In this document: positions 52,150 through 60,759 of the stretch, in pieces
How the letters are laid out: each line of letters opens with the position of its first letter
Numbering within the stretch: the stretch's first letter is position 1
NCBI RefSeq assembly: GCF_001190945.1
Contig: NZ_CP011112.1
Span: forward strand, 4,526,001-4,590,000
DNA from: Luteipulveratus mongoliensis
Lineage (GTDB): Bacteria > Actinomycetota > Actinomycetes > Actinomycetales > Dermatophilaceae
Reading direction: 5' to 3'
DNA: 64,000 bases
Notes under the pieces: generated by a model
Told to the model about the DNA's origin: nothing
Database searches by the model: none
The model's input: the letters and a program-made list of their open reading frames with translations, nothing else
Made by a program: the position numbers and the translations under genes

Positions 52150-53702
52150 CGGCCGGTCACCCCCAGCAGCTGCAGGACGTCGGGTTCGGTGGTCCGCAGC
52201 AGGATCGTGGGCAACACGCCGAGGCCGACGGTGCCGAGCACGAGGACACCGACGACGAGCCACTCGATGCCACGAGCGTCGGGTACGACGATCGGCAGTC
52301 TCGGGTCGGTCGTGGGCTCCTCGGCGCTCTCGTCCTCGGACTCCTCGGCGGGCTCAGGCGGTGCGAACTCGGCCGGCGAGCCCTCGGCCCACACCACGCG
52401 CAGCACCCGCAGGGCGTAGGCCGCCGCCAGGACTGTGCCGAGCGCAGCGACGGCCGCGAGGACTCGGAACAGCGTGAGCGGACGGTCGGAGTCCGGTGAC
52501 CAGGTCGAGGTGATCGCGAGGAGTTCACCCCAGAACCCGGCCAGACCTGGCAGGCCGAGCGAGGCGGCCATGCCGATGACCAGTGCGAAGCCCAGCCGCG
52601 GTGCGGTGTCGCGCAACGAGGCGCGGGCGACCGTGAGGTCGTCACCGTCCCAGCGGTGCTTGAGGCCACCGACCACCACGAACAGCAGCGCCGAGACGAC
52701 GCCGTGCGCGATGTTGGCGAAGAGCGCGGCCTGCAGTCCGAGACGCGTACCGCTCATCAGGCCGAGCATCACGAAACCCATGTGCGCGATGGACGACCAG
52801 GCGATCAACCGCTTCAGCGAGCGCTCGACCAGGCAGACCAGCCCGCCCCAGATGATGCCGATGGCCGCGAGCACCGCGACGTAGGGCGCGACGTTGTCGA
52901 CGCCGTCGGGGAGGGTGGGTACGACCAGACGTGCGACGCCGTAGGTGCCCATCTTGAGCAGCACCGCGGCGAGCAGGACCGAGCCGGTCGTCGGGGCGGC
53001 GGTGTGAGCCGCTGGCAGCCAGGAGTGCAGCGGCCAGATCGGCACCTTGATGCCGAGGCCCACCAGCAGGATCGCCGCGAGGACGGTTTGCTCGCTGGTG
53101 CTCATGCCCGCTCCGCCGACGAGCTGATCGATGTCGGACGTGCCCGCGAGGTAGACCATGCCGAGGATGCCGACGAGCATCAAGGTCGAGCCGAGCACGG
53201 TGTAGAGGACGAACTTCGCGGCAGCTCCCGCGCGGTGTGCCGGATCGCCGAATCCCTTGATCAGCCACCACATCGGGATGAGGACGACCTCGAACGCCAG
53301 GAAGAACAGCACCGCGTCGCGGGCCAGGAACGTCGCGATCGCGCCACCGGTGACGAGCAGCAGGCAGCCGAAGAACGTGCCCTGCCCGACGCGGCTCGGC
53401 GGCTCGATGTGACCGTGCAGGACGACCAGGACACCGAGGACGGCGGTGAGGACGAGCAGTGGTGCGCTGATGCCGTCGATCGCCAGGTGCAGACGCATGC
53501 CGATGGCCGGGACCCACTCGTGGTCCAGCTCGGGGCGGCGCCACACGGACAGGCCGACGCAGACCGCCGTCGCGACGGCACCCGCCAGGGCGACGAGATA
53601 AGACGTACGACGGCCGACCGGTGGCGAGAAGCGGTCACCGGCCAGGAGGGCGACTCCCGTCACCAGAGGGATGACGACCGAGCACAGCAGCACGGCTACC
53701 AC
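52146..53702 (-). CDS. nuoM: NADH-quinone oxidoreductase subunit M
   Basis: 518 aa with about 14 membrane helices. Antiporter-like: ALEVVLIPMWWLIK-type TM5 segment (LAFEVVLIPMWWLI), GIKVPIWPLHSWLPAAHTAAPT and VERSLKRLIAWSSIAHMGFV. GTG start, 7-nt overlap with nuoL. A long acidic, Pro-rich insert lies at about 440-475 (PPEPAEESEDESAEEP), which is unusual. Confidence 0.94.
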   Translation of the reverse strand: MVAVLLCSVVIPLVTGVALLAGDRFSPPVGRRTSYLVALAGAVATAVCVGLSVWRRPELDHEWVPAIGMRLHLAIDGISAPLLVLTAVLGVLVVLHGHIEPPSRVGQGTFFGCLLLVTGGAIATFLARDAVLFFLAFEVVLIPMWWLIKGFGDPAHRAGAAAKFVLYTVLGSTLMLVGILGMVYLAGTSDIDQLVGGAGMSTSEQTVLAAILLVGLGIKVPIWPLHSWLPAAHTAAPTTGSVLLAAVLLKMGTYGVARLVVPTLPDGVDNVAPYVAVLAAIGIIWGGLVCLVERSLKRLIAWSSIAHMGFVMLGLMSGTRLGLQAALFANIAHGVVSALLFVVVGGLKHRWDGDDLTVARASLRDTAPRLGFALVIGMAASLGLPGLAGFWGELLAITSTWSPDSDRPLTLFRVLAAVAALGTVLAAAYALRVLRVVWAEGSPAEFAPPEPAEESEDESAEEPTTDPRLPIVVPDARGIEWLVVGVLVLGTVGLGVLPTILLRTTEPDVLQLLGVTGR

Positions 53703-55711
53703 AGCGTCACCCCCAGGAGTGCGACGACGAGCACGCCGCCGACCACCGCCAGCAGGCCGCTGGTCGGCCGGCGGGTGTGAACCCGATCGGTGTGGTCGCC
53801 GAGCGAGCGGATGAGCGCAGGTGCGGCTTCGACTCCCTGCTCGAGCCGGCGGTCGGCTCCGGCGACAAGCTGCGCGAGGGCGAGAACAGGACGCGCCACG
53901 ACGTTGACGTAGACGGTGTCAGCGCCGAGCCCGCGCGCAGCGAGCGAGCGCCACGACGCAGGCAGCCGGTCGGACGCGTCACCGTAGGTCGTGCGCAGGG
54001 AGGCCATCCGCACCAGGAGCGCAGCCGCCGCCATCAGCAGGAGTGCAGCCGCGACGAGCAGCCAGTCCGGGCTCTGCCAGTCGATGTGCAGCAGCGGACT
54101 GGCGACGACGGCACCGCCGATGACGCTGAGGAAGGCCAGGCCCGTCAGGCCCGCCATGGCGATCGAGCCAGGCTCCGGAGCGAGGTCCTTGTCCTCCTCG
54201 GCGTAGCCGAGGGCGGGGTCCTGGTCGGGCAGCTCGTGGCCGTACTCATCGACCTGGGGTGAGTCGCGCAGCAGCTCCACGATGCCGACGTCGCGCACCT
54301 GGTAGCTGTCCTCGAACGTCTCCACCTCGGTCAGCCGCTCGATGACCGTGGTGTGCTGCAGCACCAGCCAGGCGCGCATCGCGTACGCCGCAGTGAGCAC
54401 CGTGACGGTGCCGAGGAAGACGAGGCCGAGCAGCGCGGGACCGTCGCCGTCGCCGGCCGCGTGCGCGGCGGTGTCGATGACCAGGTCCTTGCTGACAAAG
54501 CCGACCAGCGGCGGGACCCCAGCGAGCGCGAGGAAGCCGACCGCCATCATGCGGCGGGTGCTGGGGTAACGGCGGATGACACCGGAGAGCCGTGAGGCGA
54601 CCGTGCCGCCGACGAGGACCGTGGTCCAGCCGATCATCAGGAACAGCAGCGCCTTGAACATCGCGTGGCCGAGCAGGTGCACGATCGCGGTGTCGGGCGG
54701 CGTGCCGGCGGGGAGCACCGCGAGCGCGGTCAGCATGATGCCGACCTGGCTGACGGTCGACCACGCGAGGAGCTTCTTGAGGTCGTGCTGCAGGAACGCC
54801 AGAAGCGCCGCAACGACGGTCGTCAGTCCGGCCAGCACGACCAGGACCACGCGCGCGTGCTCGGCGACCTGGACGAGCGGGAGCAGCCGGCCAAGCACGA
54901 CGGTGCCGGCGGCCACCATGGTCGCGGCGTGGATGAGCGCGGACGCCGGCGTCGGGCCCTCCATCGCGTCCGGCAACCAGTCCTGGAACGGGATCTGCGC
55001 GGACTTGCCGAGCACACCGCAGATGATGCCGAGCATCGCCACGGACAGCGTCGCGCCGTGCACGCGCGGCTCCTGCTGCCAGAACTGCAGGACCGTCCCG
55101 ATGTTGGTGCTGTGCGCGCCGATGGCCAGGGCCGCGATGCCGACGAGCAGTGGCGCATCCGCCAGGCGGGTGACGATGAAGGCCTTGTACGCCGCCCGCC
55201 GCGCCTTCTCGCGCTCGGACTCGTGGCCGATCAGCAGGTAGGAGCACCAGCCCATCAGCTCCCAGCCGACCAGCGTCAGCACGAGGTCGCCGGACAGCAC
55301 GACGAGCTGCATCGCCGCGGTGAACAGGCCTACGGTTGCTGCGAATTGGCGGTATCGGGGGTCGGACCAGAGGTACCAGCGGCCGAAGGCCTGCACCACG
55401 AAGGACACGAACGCGACGGCGGCACAGACGAGCACCGACCAGCGGTCGATCATCAGGTGCATCGGGATGCTGATGCCGCCGCCGACCGGGAGTGAGCCGA
55501 TCGTGTCGGGCGCGGTGTCGGCGTCGCCCTCGATCTGCTGCGCGAGGAGCAGCAGCGCAGCAAGGAGACCGACCAGACCGGCCACGTGGGCGATGACCGA
55601 GGTCAGGCGCCCGCTCCGGCGTACGAGCAAGAGAGTGAGGACCGCGCCCAGCGCAGGCAGGGCGATCGCGACGTGGCTCGGCTGGACCGGGCCGTCGATC
55701 ACCAGATTCAT
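53696..55711 (-). CDS. nuoL: NADH-quinone oxidoreductase subunit L
   Basis: 671 aa. The membrane region has about 16 helices, with GWELMGWCSYLLIGH, KSAQIPFQDWLPDAMEGPTP and LKKLLAWSTVSQVGIMLTAL. The C-terminal amphipathic lateral helix and final TM follow (about 540-671). Overlaps nuoK by ATGA. Confidence 0.95.
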   Translation of the reverse strand: MNLVIDGPVQPSHVAIALPALGAVLTLLLVRRSGRLTSVIAHVAGLVGLLAALLLLAQQIEGDADTAPDTIGSLPVGGGISIPMHLMIDRWSVLVCAAVAFVSFVVQAFGRWYLWSDPRYRQFAATVGLFTAAMQLVVLSGDLVLTLVGWELMGWCSYLLIGHESEREKARRAAYKAFIVTRLADAPLLVGIAALAIGAHSTNIGTVLQFWQQEPRVHGATLSVAMLGIICGVLGKSAQIPFQDWLPDAMEGPTPASALIHAATMVAAGTVVLGRLLPLVQVAEHARVVLVVLAGLTTVVAALLAFLQHDLKKLLAWSTVSQVGIMLTALAVLPAGTPPDTAIVHLLGHAMFKALLFLMIGWTTVLVGGTVASRLSGVIRRYPSTRRMMAVGFLALAGVPPLVGFVSKDLVIDTAAHAAGDGDGPALLGLVFLGTVTVLTAAYAMRAWLVLQHTTVIERLTEVETFEDSYQVRDVGIVELLRDSPQVDEYGHELPDQDPALGYAEEDKDLAPEPGSIAMAGLTGLAFLSVIGGAVVASPLLHIDWQSPDWLLVAAALLLMAAAALLVRMASLRTTYGDASDRLPASWRSLAARGLGADTVYVNVVARPVLALAQLVAGADRRLEQGVEAAPALIRSLGDHTDRVHTRRPTSGLLAVVGGVLVVALLGVTLW

Positions 55712-56016
55712 GAGTCGTCCTCGCCGGCGCGCGAGACGTCGATGTTGCCGCGAGCGCGGAAGACGGCGATGACCAGTGCGAGTGCGACGGCGATCTCGGC
55801 CGCGGCGATGGTGATCACGAAGATCGTCAGCACATGGCCGGCGCGCAAGGTGTCTTGCAGCGTCGAGCCCATCGTGACCATCAGCAGACCGGCGGAGGCG
55901 AGGATCAGCTCGACGCCGATGAGCACGAGCACCGCGTTGCGTCGCGCGAGGATGCCATAGACGCCGGTGCCCGCGAGGATGCCGACCAGCAGCAGGGGCA
56001 GCTCGAGGTGGATCAC
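55708..56016 (-). CDS. nuoK: NADH-quinone oxidoreductase subunit K
   Basis: 102 aa from the GTG at 56016 (reads [21 protein letters not shown]), overlapping nuoJ by 4 nt. Three membrane helices include the conserved Glu in LIGVELILASAGL and a second acidic residue in TIAAAEIAVALAL. It is a proton-channel subunit. Confidence 0.94.
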   Translation of the reverse strand: MIHLELPLLLVGILAGTGVYGILARRNAVLVLIGVELILASAGLLMVTMGSTLQDTLRAGHVLTIFVITIAAAEIAVALALVIAVFRARGNIDVSRAGEDDS

Positions 56017-56564
56017 GAGACCTCCGCGGGGGTCTCTTCGGTCTTCACCGGCTCCGCAGCCGCCGGCTTGGTGATGGTCAGCCTGGCCAGTGCAAGGGCC
56101 GCGACCAGCGCGATGAGCAGCAGCAGCGACAGCAGCTCGAAGGGCCACACCCAGGTGCCGAACAGCTGGTTGGCCAGCGTCTGGTTCGAACCGCCGCGGA
56201 CGTCCGTCTTGCCACCGAACGCGCCGATGAGGGTCGCGGACAGCAGCGCGGCCGTCGCTCCCCCGGCGACCAGCGCGGCGACTCGTTGCGTGACGCTCGT
56301 GTCGTGCGCGGTGGAGCGACCGATGGGCGCATGAGTGAGCATCAGGGCGAACAGCACGAGCACGACGACCGCGCCGACGTAGACGAGCAGCTGCACCAGA
56401 GCGACCAGCTCGGCACCGAGGACGAGGTAACAGCCGCTGAGCGAACCGAGCGCGACCACGAGCCACAGAGCGGCGTGCACCAGGTGCTTGGTCGTGACCG
56501 AGAGGACCGCGCTGGCAGCGGTGATGAGCCCGACGAGCACGAACAGGACGTCGTGCGTCGTCAC
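56013..56564 (-). CDS. nuoJ: NADH-quinone oxidoreductase subunit J
   Basis: 183 aa with five membrane helices. [40 protein letters not shown]-type NuoJ core is clear; the C-terminus is a Lys/Glu/Pro tail. GTG start overlapping nuoI by 4 nt. Confidence 0.94.
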   Translation of the reverse strand: MTTHDVLFVLVGLITAASAVLSVTTKHLVHAALWLVVALGSLSGCYLVLGAELVALVQLLVYVGAVVVLVLFALMLTHAPIGRSTAHDTSVTQRVAALVAGGATAALLSATLIGAFGGKTDVRGGSNQTLANQLFGTWVWPFELLSLLLLIALVAALALARLTITKPAAAEPVKTEETPAEVS

Positions 56565-57154
56565 GAGTCCGCCCCGTCGCCAGCGGCAGGTTGGTCGGTG
56601 CCCGCCGCGGCGGGCCGGGGACGAGGCGTACGAGCAGGTTTGCTGGCGGCGGCGATCTCACCGGGCTCCGGCGCCCCGGCATCCAGCGCGGGCGGCGGCG
56701 GGACGGTGGGCATCCACTCGCCGAGCCGCTCCTTCTCGTGGAGCAGGTCGCGGATGTCGGTCTCGGCGTACTCGAACTCGGGGCTCCAGAACAGCGCGTC
56801 GAACGGGCACATCTCGATGCAGATCCCGCAGTACATGCAGAGGCTGAAGTCGATCGCGAAGCGATCGAGGGAGTTCTGCTGGCGGTCGCGGCCACCTTCC
56901 GGCCCGGCCGGGATCGTCTCCTTGTGGGAGTCGATGTAGATGCACCAGTCCGGGCACTCGCGGGCGCACAGCATGCAGGACGTGCAGTTCTCGGCGAGGA
57001 GGGCGATCACACCACGCGATCGGGGCGGCAGATCGGGCTTCACGTCGGGGTACTGATGCGTGTGGGCAGGCCGAGTCATCGTCCGGGCGGTGGTGGCCAT
57101 GCCCTTCACCAGGCCCGGAACCAGGCTGCGACTGCGCTTCTTCGCCCCTGTCAT
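56561..57154 (-). CDS. nuoI: NADH-quinone oxidoreductase subunit I
   Basis: 197 aa from the ATG at 57154. It is a two-[4Fe-4S] ferredoxin subunit: [12 protein letters not shown] and [12 protein letters not shown]. The C-terminal 50 residues are Pro/Ala-rich. It is the first gene of this cluster; nuoA-H are not upstream, where a divergent hydrolase gene lies. Confidence 0.94.
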   Translation of the reverse strand: MTGAKKRSRSLVPGLVKGMATTARTMTRPAHTHQYPDVKPDLPPRSRGVIALLAENCTSCMLCARECPDWCIYIDSHKETIPAGPEGGRDRQQNSLDRFAIDFSLCMYCGICIEMCPFDALFWSPEFEYAETDIRDLLHEKERLGEWMPTVPPPPALDAGAPEPGEIAAASKPARTPRPRPAAAGTDQPAAGDGADS

Positions 57155-57284
57155 CACTTTCCATCCGTGGAGGCCTGCTCTGCTCCGCGCACGCTACCGG
57201 GCGGGGCGGGTCAGACCTAGTACCGCCCCAGGCGTGGACGCCCCAGCAGCGCGCCGCGGCGGCACGATGCGGCATGCTCACGCC

Positions 57285-58031
57285 GTGAGTGACCTACGTC
57301 GCGAGACCACCGACCTGACCGTTCCTGACGCACCAGCCATGCGGCTGCTCTCCGTGGCGCCCAGCGGGGCGGGCCCGTTCCCAGCCGTCGTCGTGATCCA
57401 CGAGCTGTTCGGTGTGAACCCGGACATCGAGGGCGTCCTCGCAGACTTCGCGTCGCGTGGCTTCGTTGCCGTGGCGCCCGAGATCTATCACCGCGGCCTC
57501 GAGGCCGGCCAGTGGCTGGAGCGGGACGACGCGGGCCGGAAGGCCGGCTTCGACCAGCTGAACGCGCTGACGCGTACGAACGTCATCGCCGACCTGCAGG
57601 CCACGCTCGACCATCTCGCCCAGCGGACCGACGTCGCCGGCGCACCGTCCATCGCCGGCTTCAGCATGGGTGGTCATATCGCCTACCTGGCTGCGACCGC
57701 TCTCCCGTTCGCCAAGACCGTCGTGCTGTACGCCGGGTGGCTGGCAGGGACGGACATCCCGCTCAGCCGTCCCGAACCGACGCTCGACCTGACTCCCGGG
57801 ATCACCGGCGAGCTGCTGATGATTGTGGGAGGCGCTGACACGCTCGTCGGCCCGGAGGAGGCGGCCACGATCGACGCGGCGCTCGCCTCGTCCGGCGTAC
57901 CGCATGAGGTCGTGGTGCTCCCGGGCGTCGGTCACGCGTTCTTCTGGCCCGAGACCCCGGCGTACGACGCCGCTGCCGTGGCCGAGTCCTGGCGCCGGAT
58001 CGAGGGCTTCCTGGGCGAGGCGCTCCCGTAG
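57285..58031 (+). CDS. Dienelactone hydrolase-family protein
   Basis: 248 aa from the GTG at 57285 (reads VSDLRRETTDLTVPD); an ATG at 57267 is in frame. It has an alpha/beta-hydrolase fold. The nucleophile motif is GFSMGG, with Ser where classical dienelactone hydrolases have Cys; the Asp is in VGGADTLVG and the His in GVGHAFFWPE. VVVIHELFGVNP forms the oxyanion region. It is a cytosolic hydrolase of unknown substrate. Confidence 0.9.
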   Translation: MSDLRRETTDLTVPDAPAMRLLSVAPSGAGPFPAVVVIHELFGVNPDIEGVLADFASRGFVAVAPEIYHRGLEAGQWLERDDAGRKAGFDQLNALTRTNVIADLQATLDHLAQRTDVAGAPSIAGFSMGGHIAYLAATALPFAKTVVLYAGWLAGTDIPLSRPEPTLDLTPGITGELLMIVGGADTLVGPEEAATIDAALASSGVPHEVVVLPGVGHAFFWPETPAYDAAAVAESWRRIEGFLGEALP

Positions 58032-58162
58032 CCGGGCAGTCCCCACACCTGGGCTATCGGAGCCATAAGCGAGAAGGGGGAAAGGTCCTCTCCCGTTCCG
58101 GGGTGAAGGCCCCGACGATGACTTGCGTCGCAGCAACTCGCCCTGCTTCCAAGGAGCTCCGC

Positions 58163-59713
58163 ATGAGCATCACGTCCACTGTCCGACGTGGGAGGGCCGC
58201 ACGCACGGCCCTCCTCGCCACTGCCTCGATCTGTACGACTGCCCTGGTCATCACGCCAGGCGCGCAGGCCAGACCCGCCCCGTCCCCTGGCTCACCGCAG
58301 GTGAGTGCCACGACCGAGCACGTGGTCGTGCTCGGCATCGACGGCCTCCTCTTCGACAAGATCGCGCCGGCCGCGGCGCCCAACCTCGACGCGCTGATCG
58401 CGACGGGCTACCGCAGCAAGACGACGCTGTACGCACCCCCCCTGTCTCCCACCCTGTCCGGGCCCGGGTGGGCCACCAACCTCACCGGCGTGTGGCCCGA
58501 CAAGCACAAGGTCCTCGACAACACCTGGCCCTCGAGCAATCTCGCGCAGTATCCCGACTTCCTCACCCGTCTCGAGCAGTTCAACTCCTCCCTGTCGACG
58601 TACGCCGCCGTCACCTGGGCGCCCCTGCTCGACGGGTCGGCCGGGCCGGCACCCATCACGTCTGCGGTCGACACGCGCTACGTCTCGACGGGCGATGCCG
58701 ATACGGCCGCCAACGCGGTCTCCCGGCTTCGGGGCCAGGGGCCGAACGCCACGTTCCTGCACTTCGACGACGTCGACCACGCGGGTCACACGTGCGGTGC
58801 GGCCGGTGCGTGCTACCAGAAGGCCATCGAGGACACAGACGTACGCATCGGCCAGGTCGTGGCGGCGGTCAAGGCGCGCGCGACGTACCCGACTGAGAAG
58901 TGGACCTTCATCGTGACGGCCGACCACGGGCACACCGACGCCGGCGGGCACGGTGGCAACACCCCGCCGGAACGCTCCTCGTTCGTCATCGAGAGCGGCG
59001 CCCACGGAACGCCCGGCGTACCGGCGATCGCGCCCAAGAACGTCGACACTGCCGCGGAGGTGCTCTCGATCTTCGGTGCACCGCGCCCGTCGGTCCTCGA
59101 CGGCCGGCCCTATGCAACGGCGAGCAGCGACCCGTTCGACAAGCAGGTCTCCTCGCTCAAGGCACGGCAGGACGAGACCGGGATCCCGACGTCGGTGCTG
59201 GGCTGGACGAAGTCGTTCCCGAGCGGGTGGAGCGTCGACAACACCGGCCTGGGCACGGGTGGCGTGGCTGAGTGGTCGGGTTGGAGCCTGACCACGGACG
59301 ACTTCTGGACCCGTGCCGAGCCCGGGCAGTCGCGTGAGGCCAACGTCCGAGCTCGAGGTGTCTTCGCCGTGGCGGACTCCGACGAGTGGTCGGACAAGAC
59401 GCACACCGGCACGTACAACACGAAGATGAGCACCCCGGCGTACACCGGGATCAGCGGCAAGGCGACGGCCACTCTGCGGTTCGGCTCGCACTACCGCAAG
59501 GAGGGCAACGAGGTCGCGGCCGTCTCGGTGTCGTTCAACGGGGGCGCCCCCAAGGAGGTCCTGCGGTACTCCGGCGACGTTGTGGCGAAGAACGAGCAGG
59601 TGTCGGTGCCGATCCCGGCCGGCGCGACGACCGTCCGCTTCACCTGGTCGCTCACCAACGGCGACAACGACTGGTACTGGGCGGTTGATGCGCCCTCAGT
59701 CAGCGCCGGCTGA
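58163..59713 (+). CDS. Secreted alkaline phosphatase-superfamily phosphodiesterase
   Basis: 516 aa from the ATG at 58163 with AAGGAG 7 nt upstream. The signal peptide (about 1-38; cleaved near AQA) is followed by a nucleotide pyrophosphatase/phosphodiesterase-like domain: VVVLGIDGLLFDKI (first metal Asp), the Thr/Ser nucleophile region in PPLSPTLSGPGWAT, HFDDVDHAGHTCG and TADHGHTDAGGHGG for the other metal ligands. A C-terminal beta domain (about 330-516; TATLRFGSHYRKEGN) may bind substrate. The 131-bp 5' region contains a short cgggg/ccccg stem; I see no known riboswitch in it. Confidence 0.88.
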   Translation: MSITSTVRRGRAARTALLATASICTTALVITPGAQARPAPSPGSPQVSATTEHVVVLGIDGLLFDKIAPAAAPNLDALIATGYRSKTTLYAPPLSPTLSGPGWATNLTGVWPDKHKVLDNTWPSSNLAQYPDFLTRLEQFNSSLSTYAAVTWAPLLDGSAGPAPITSAVDTRYVSTGDADTAANAVSRLRGQGPNATFLHFDDVDHAGHTCGAAGACYQKAIEDTDVRIGQVVAAVKARATYPTEKWTFIVTADHGHTDAGGHGGNTPPERSSFVIESGAHGTPGVPAIAPKNVDTAAEVLSIFGAPRPSVLDGRPYATASSDPFDKQVSSLKARQDETGIPTSVLGWTKSFPSGWSVDNTGLGTGGVAEWSGWSLTTDDFWTRAEPGQSREANVRARGVFAVADSDEWSDKTHTGTYNTKMSTPAYTGISGKATATLRFGSHYRKEGNEVAAVSVSFNGGAPKEVLRYSGDVVAKNEQVSVPIPAGATTVRFTWSLTNGDNDWYWAVDAPSVSAG

Positions 59714-59747
59714 CGGGCTGTCAGCGTGAGCTGACGGTTGGCTGTTG

Positions 59748-59782
59748 GGCCGGTGATCTGCGTGAGGCGCAGGTCACCGGCC
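59748..59782 (+). terminator. Hairpin after the phosphodiesterase gene
   Basis: 15-nt arms 59748-59762 and 59768-59782, one mismatch, 5-nt loop. It stands between the phosphodiesterase stop and the DUF4440 gene's -10 box. Confidence 0.7.
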
Positions 59783-59785
59783 TGC

Positions 59786-59791
59786 TAGACA
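59786..59791 (+). promoter_or_regulatory. -10-like box for a leaderless DUF4440 transcript, copy 1
   Basis: TAGACA followed by cgcgtac (7 nt) and the GTG start at 59799. The same arrangement precedes copy 2 at 60198. No Shine-Dalgarno precedes either. Confidence 0.45.
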
Positions 59792-59798
59792 CGCGTAC

Positions 59799-60188
59799 GT
59801 GACTGACGACGTGGCCGAGGTGCTTCAGCTCGAGAAGCGCCGGCTCCGTGCGCTCGTCGAGCGCGACATGTCGGTCGCCGACCGGATCCATGCAGCTGAC
59901 TACGAGCTCATCAGCCCTGGCGGCAGGACCCACACCAAGGACGCATATCTGGCGGACGTCGCATCGAAGCGGCTGGAGTATCTCGTCTTCGAGCCGACGA
60001 CGCCGATCGCGGTGCGGGAAAGTGCCGGGCTCATCGTGCTGCGGTACGCCGCTCGGATCCGTCTCAGTATCGGCGTCGCGGACGAGGTCGAGTTCCGGGC
60101 GTGGCACACCGACCACTACGAGAAGCGCGACGGCGAATGGGTTGTCGTGTGGTCTCAGGCAACGCAGATCTCTGACCCCAACCCGTGA
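59799..60188 (+). CDS. DUF4440/NTF2-fold protein, tandem copy 1
   Basis: 129-aa NTF2-like protein of the DUF4440 type. VLQLEKRRLRALVERDMSVAD, IHAADYELISPGG, and FRAWHTDHYEKRDGEWVVVWSQAT are closely repeated in the gene that follows. It has a GTG start. Function unknown; such proteins are often ketosteroid-isomerase-like. Copy 1 carries a short insert (RLSIGV) absent from copy 2. Confidence 0.85.
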   Translation: MTDDVAEVLQLEKRRLRALVERDMSVADRIHAADYELISPGGRTHTKDAYLADVASKRLEYLVFEPTTPIAVRESAGLIVLRYAARIRLSIGVADEVEFRAWHTDHYEKRDGEWVVVWSQATQISDPNP

Positions 60189-60197
60189 TCCCAGTGC

Positions 60198-60203
60198 TAG
60201 ACA
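60198..60203 (+). promoter_or_regulatory. -10-like box for a leaderless DUF4440 transcript, copy 2
   Basis: TAGACA followed by cgcgtcc (7 nt) and the ATG at 60211. It was duplicated with the gene; the shared block is gctagacacgcgt. Confidence 0.45.
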
Positions 60204-60210
60204 CGCGTCC

Positions 60211-60579
60211 ATGACAGACGCCATTGCCACGGTCCTTCAGCTCGAAGAGCGACGGCTTCGTGCGCTCGTGGAGCGCGACATGACCGCGGCGGATGAGATC
60301 CATGCCGCCGACTACGAGCTCATCAATCCGGGCGGGATCGTTCGATCGAGGAGCGCGTATCTGGAGGACGTCGCGTCGAAGCGGCTGGACTACGTCGTCT
60401 TCGAACCCGTGACTCCGATCGCGGTGCGCGGGAGCGCCGACCTCATCGTGCTGCGATACGTCGCCCGCATCGCCGTCGCTGATGAGGTCGAGTTCAGGGC
60501 CTGGCACACCGATCACTACGAGAAGCGCGACGAGCAGTGGGTCGCTGTGTGGTCCCAGGCGACGCGGATCCGCGACTGA
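60211..60579 (+). CDS. DUF4440/NTF2-fold protein, tandem copy 2
   Basis: 122 aa, highly similar to the previous gene (VLQLEERRLRALVERDMTAAD, IHAADYELINPGG, FRAWHTDHYEKRDEQWVAVW). The duplication is recent because most residues are identical and the upstream -10 region is also copied. The function is the same unknown one. Confidence 0.85.
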   Translation: MTDAIATVLQLEERRLRALVERDMTAADEIHAADYELINPGGIVRSRSAYLEDVASKRLDYVVFEPVTPIAVRGSADLIVLRYVARIAVADEVEFRAWHTDHYEKRDEQWVAVWSQATRIRD

Positions 60580-60704
60580 CTCTCGGCTGGCCAGCGGCTC
60601 TTGACCGGCGGGCTCAGGCGGCCTAGCAGGGACCACCGACAGCCGAAATTAGTTGTCCCCATTGATGATTCAGCCTTGCGCGGCGTTGAACTGGTCGACT
60701 AGAG

Positions 60705-60720
60705 TCGAACGTATATTCGA
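60705..60720. promoter_or_regulatory. LexA (SOS) box
   Basis: TCGAACGTATATTCGA matches the actinobacterial/Gram-positive LexA consensus TCGAACNNNNGTTCGA in 11 of 12 defined positions. It lies 39 bp upstream of the HNH gene's ATG; TATATT (60712-60717) within it could be the -10. Confidence 0.85.
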
Positions 60721-60759
60721 AGTCTGGTGCTGCCCGACGACCACGCGAGAGGAGGCCCG

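Noticed and set aside
58032-58162. Riboswitch upstream of the phosphodiesterase
   Set aside because: The region has a short cgggg/ccccg stem, but I could not match it to any riboswitch consensus I know.
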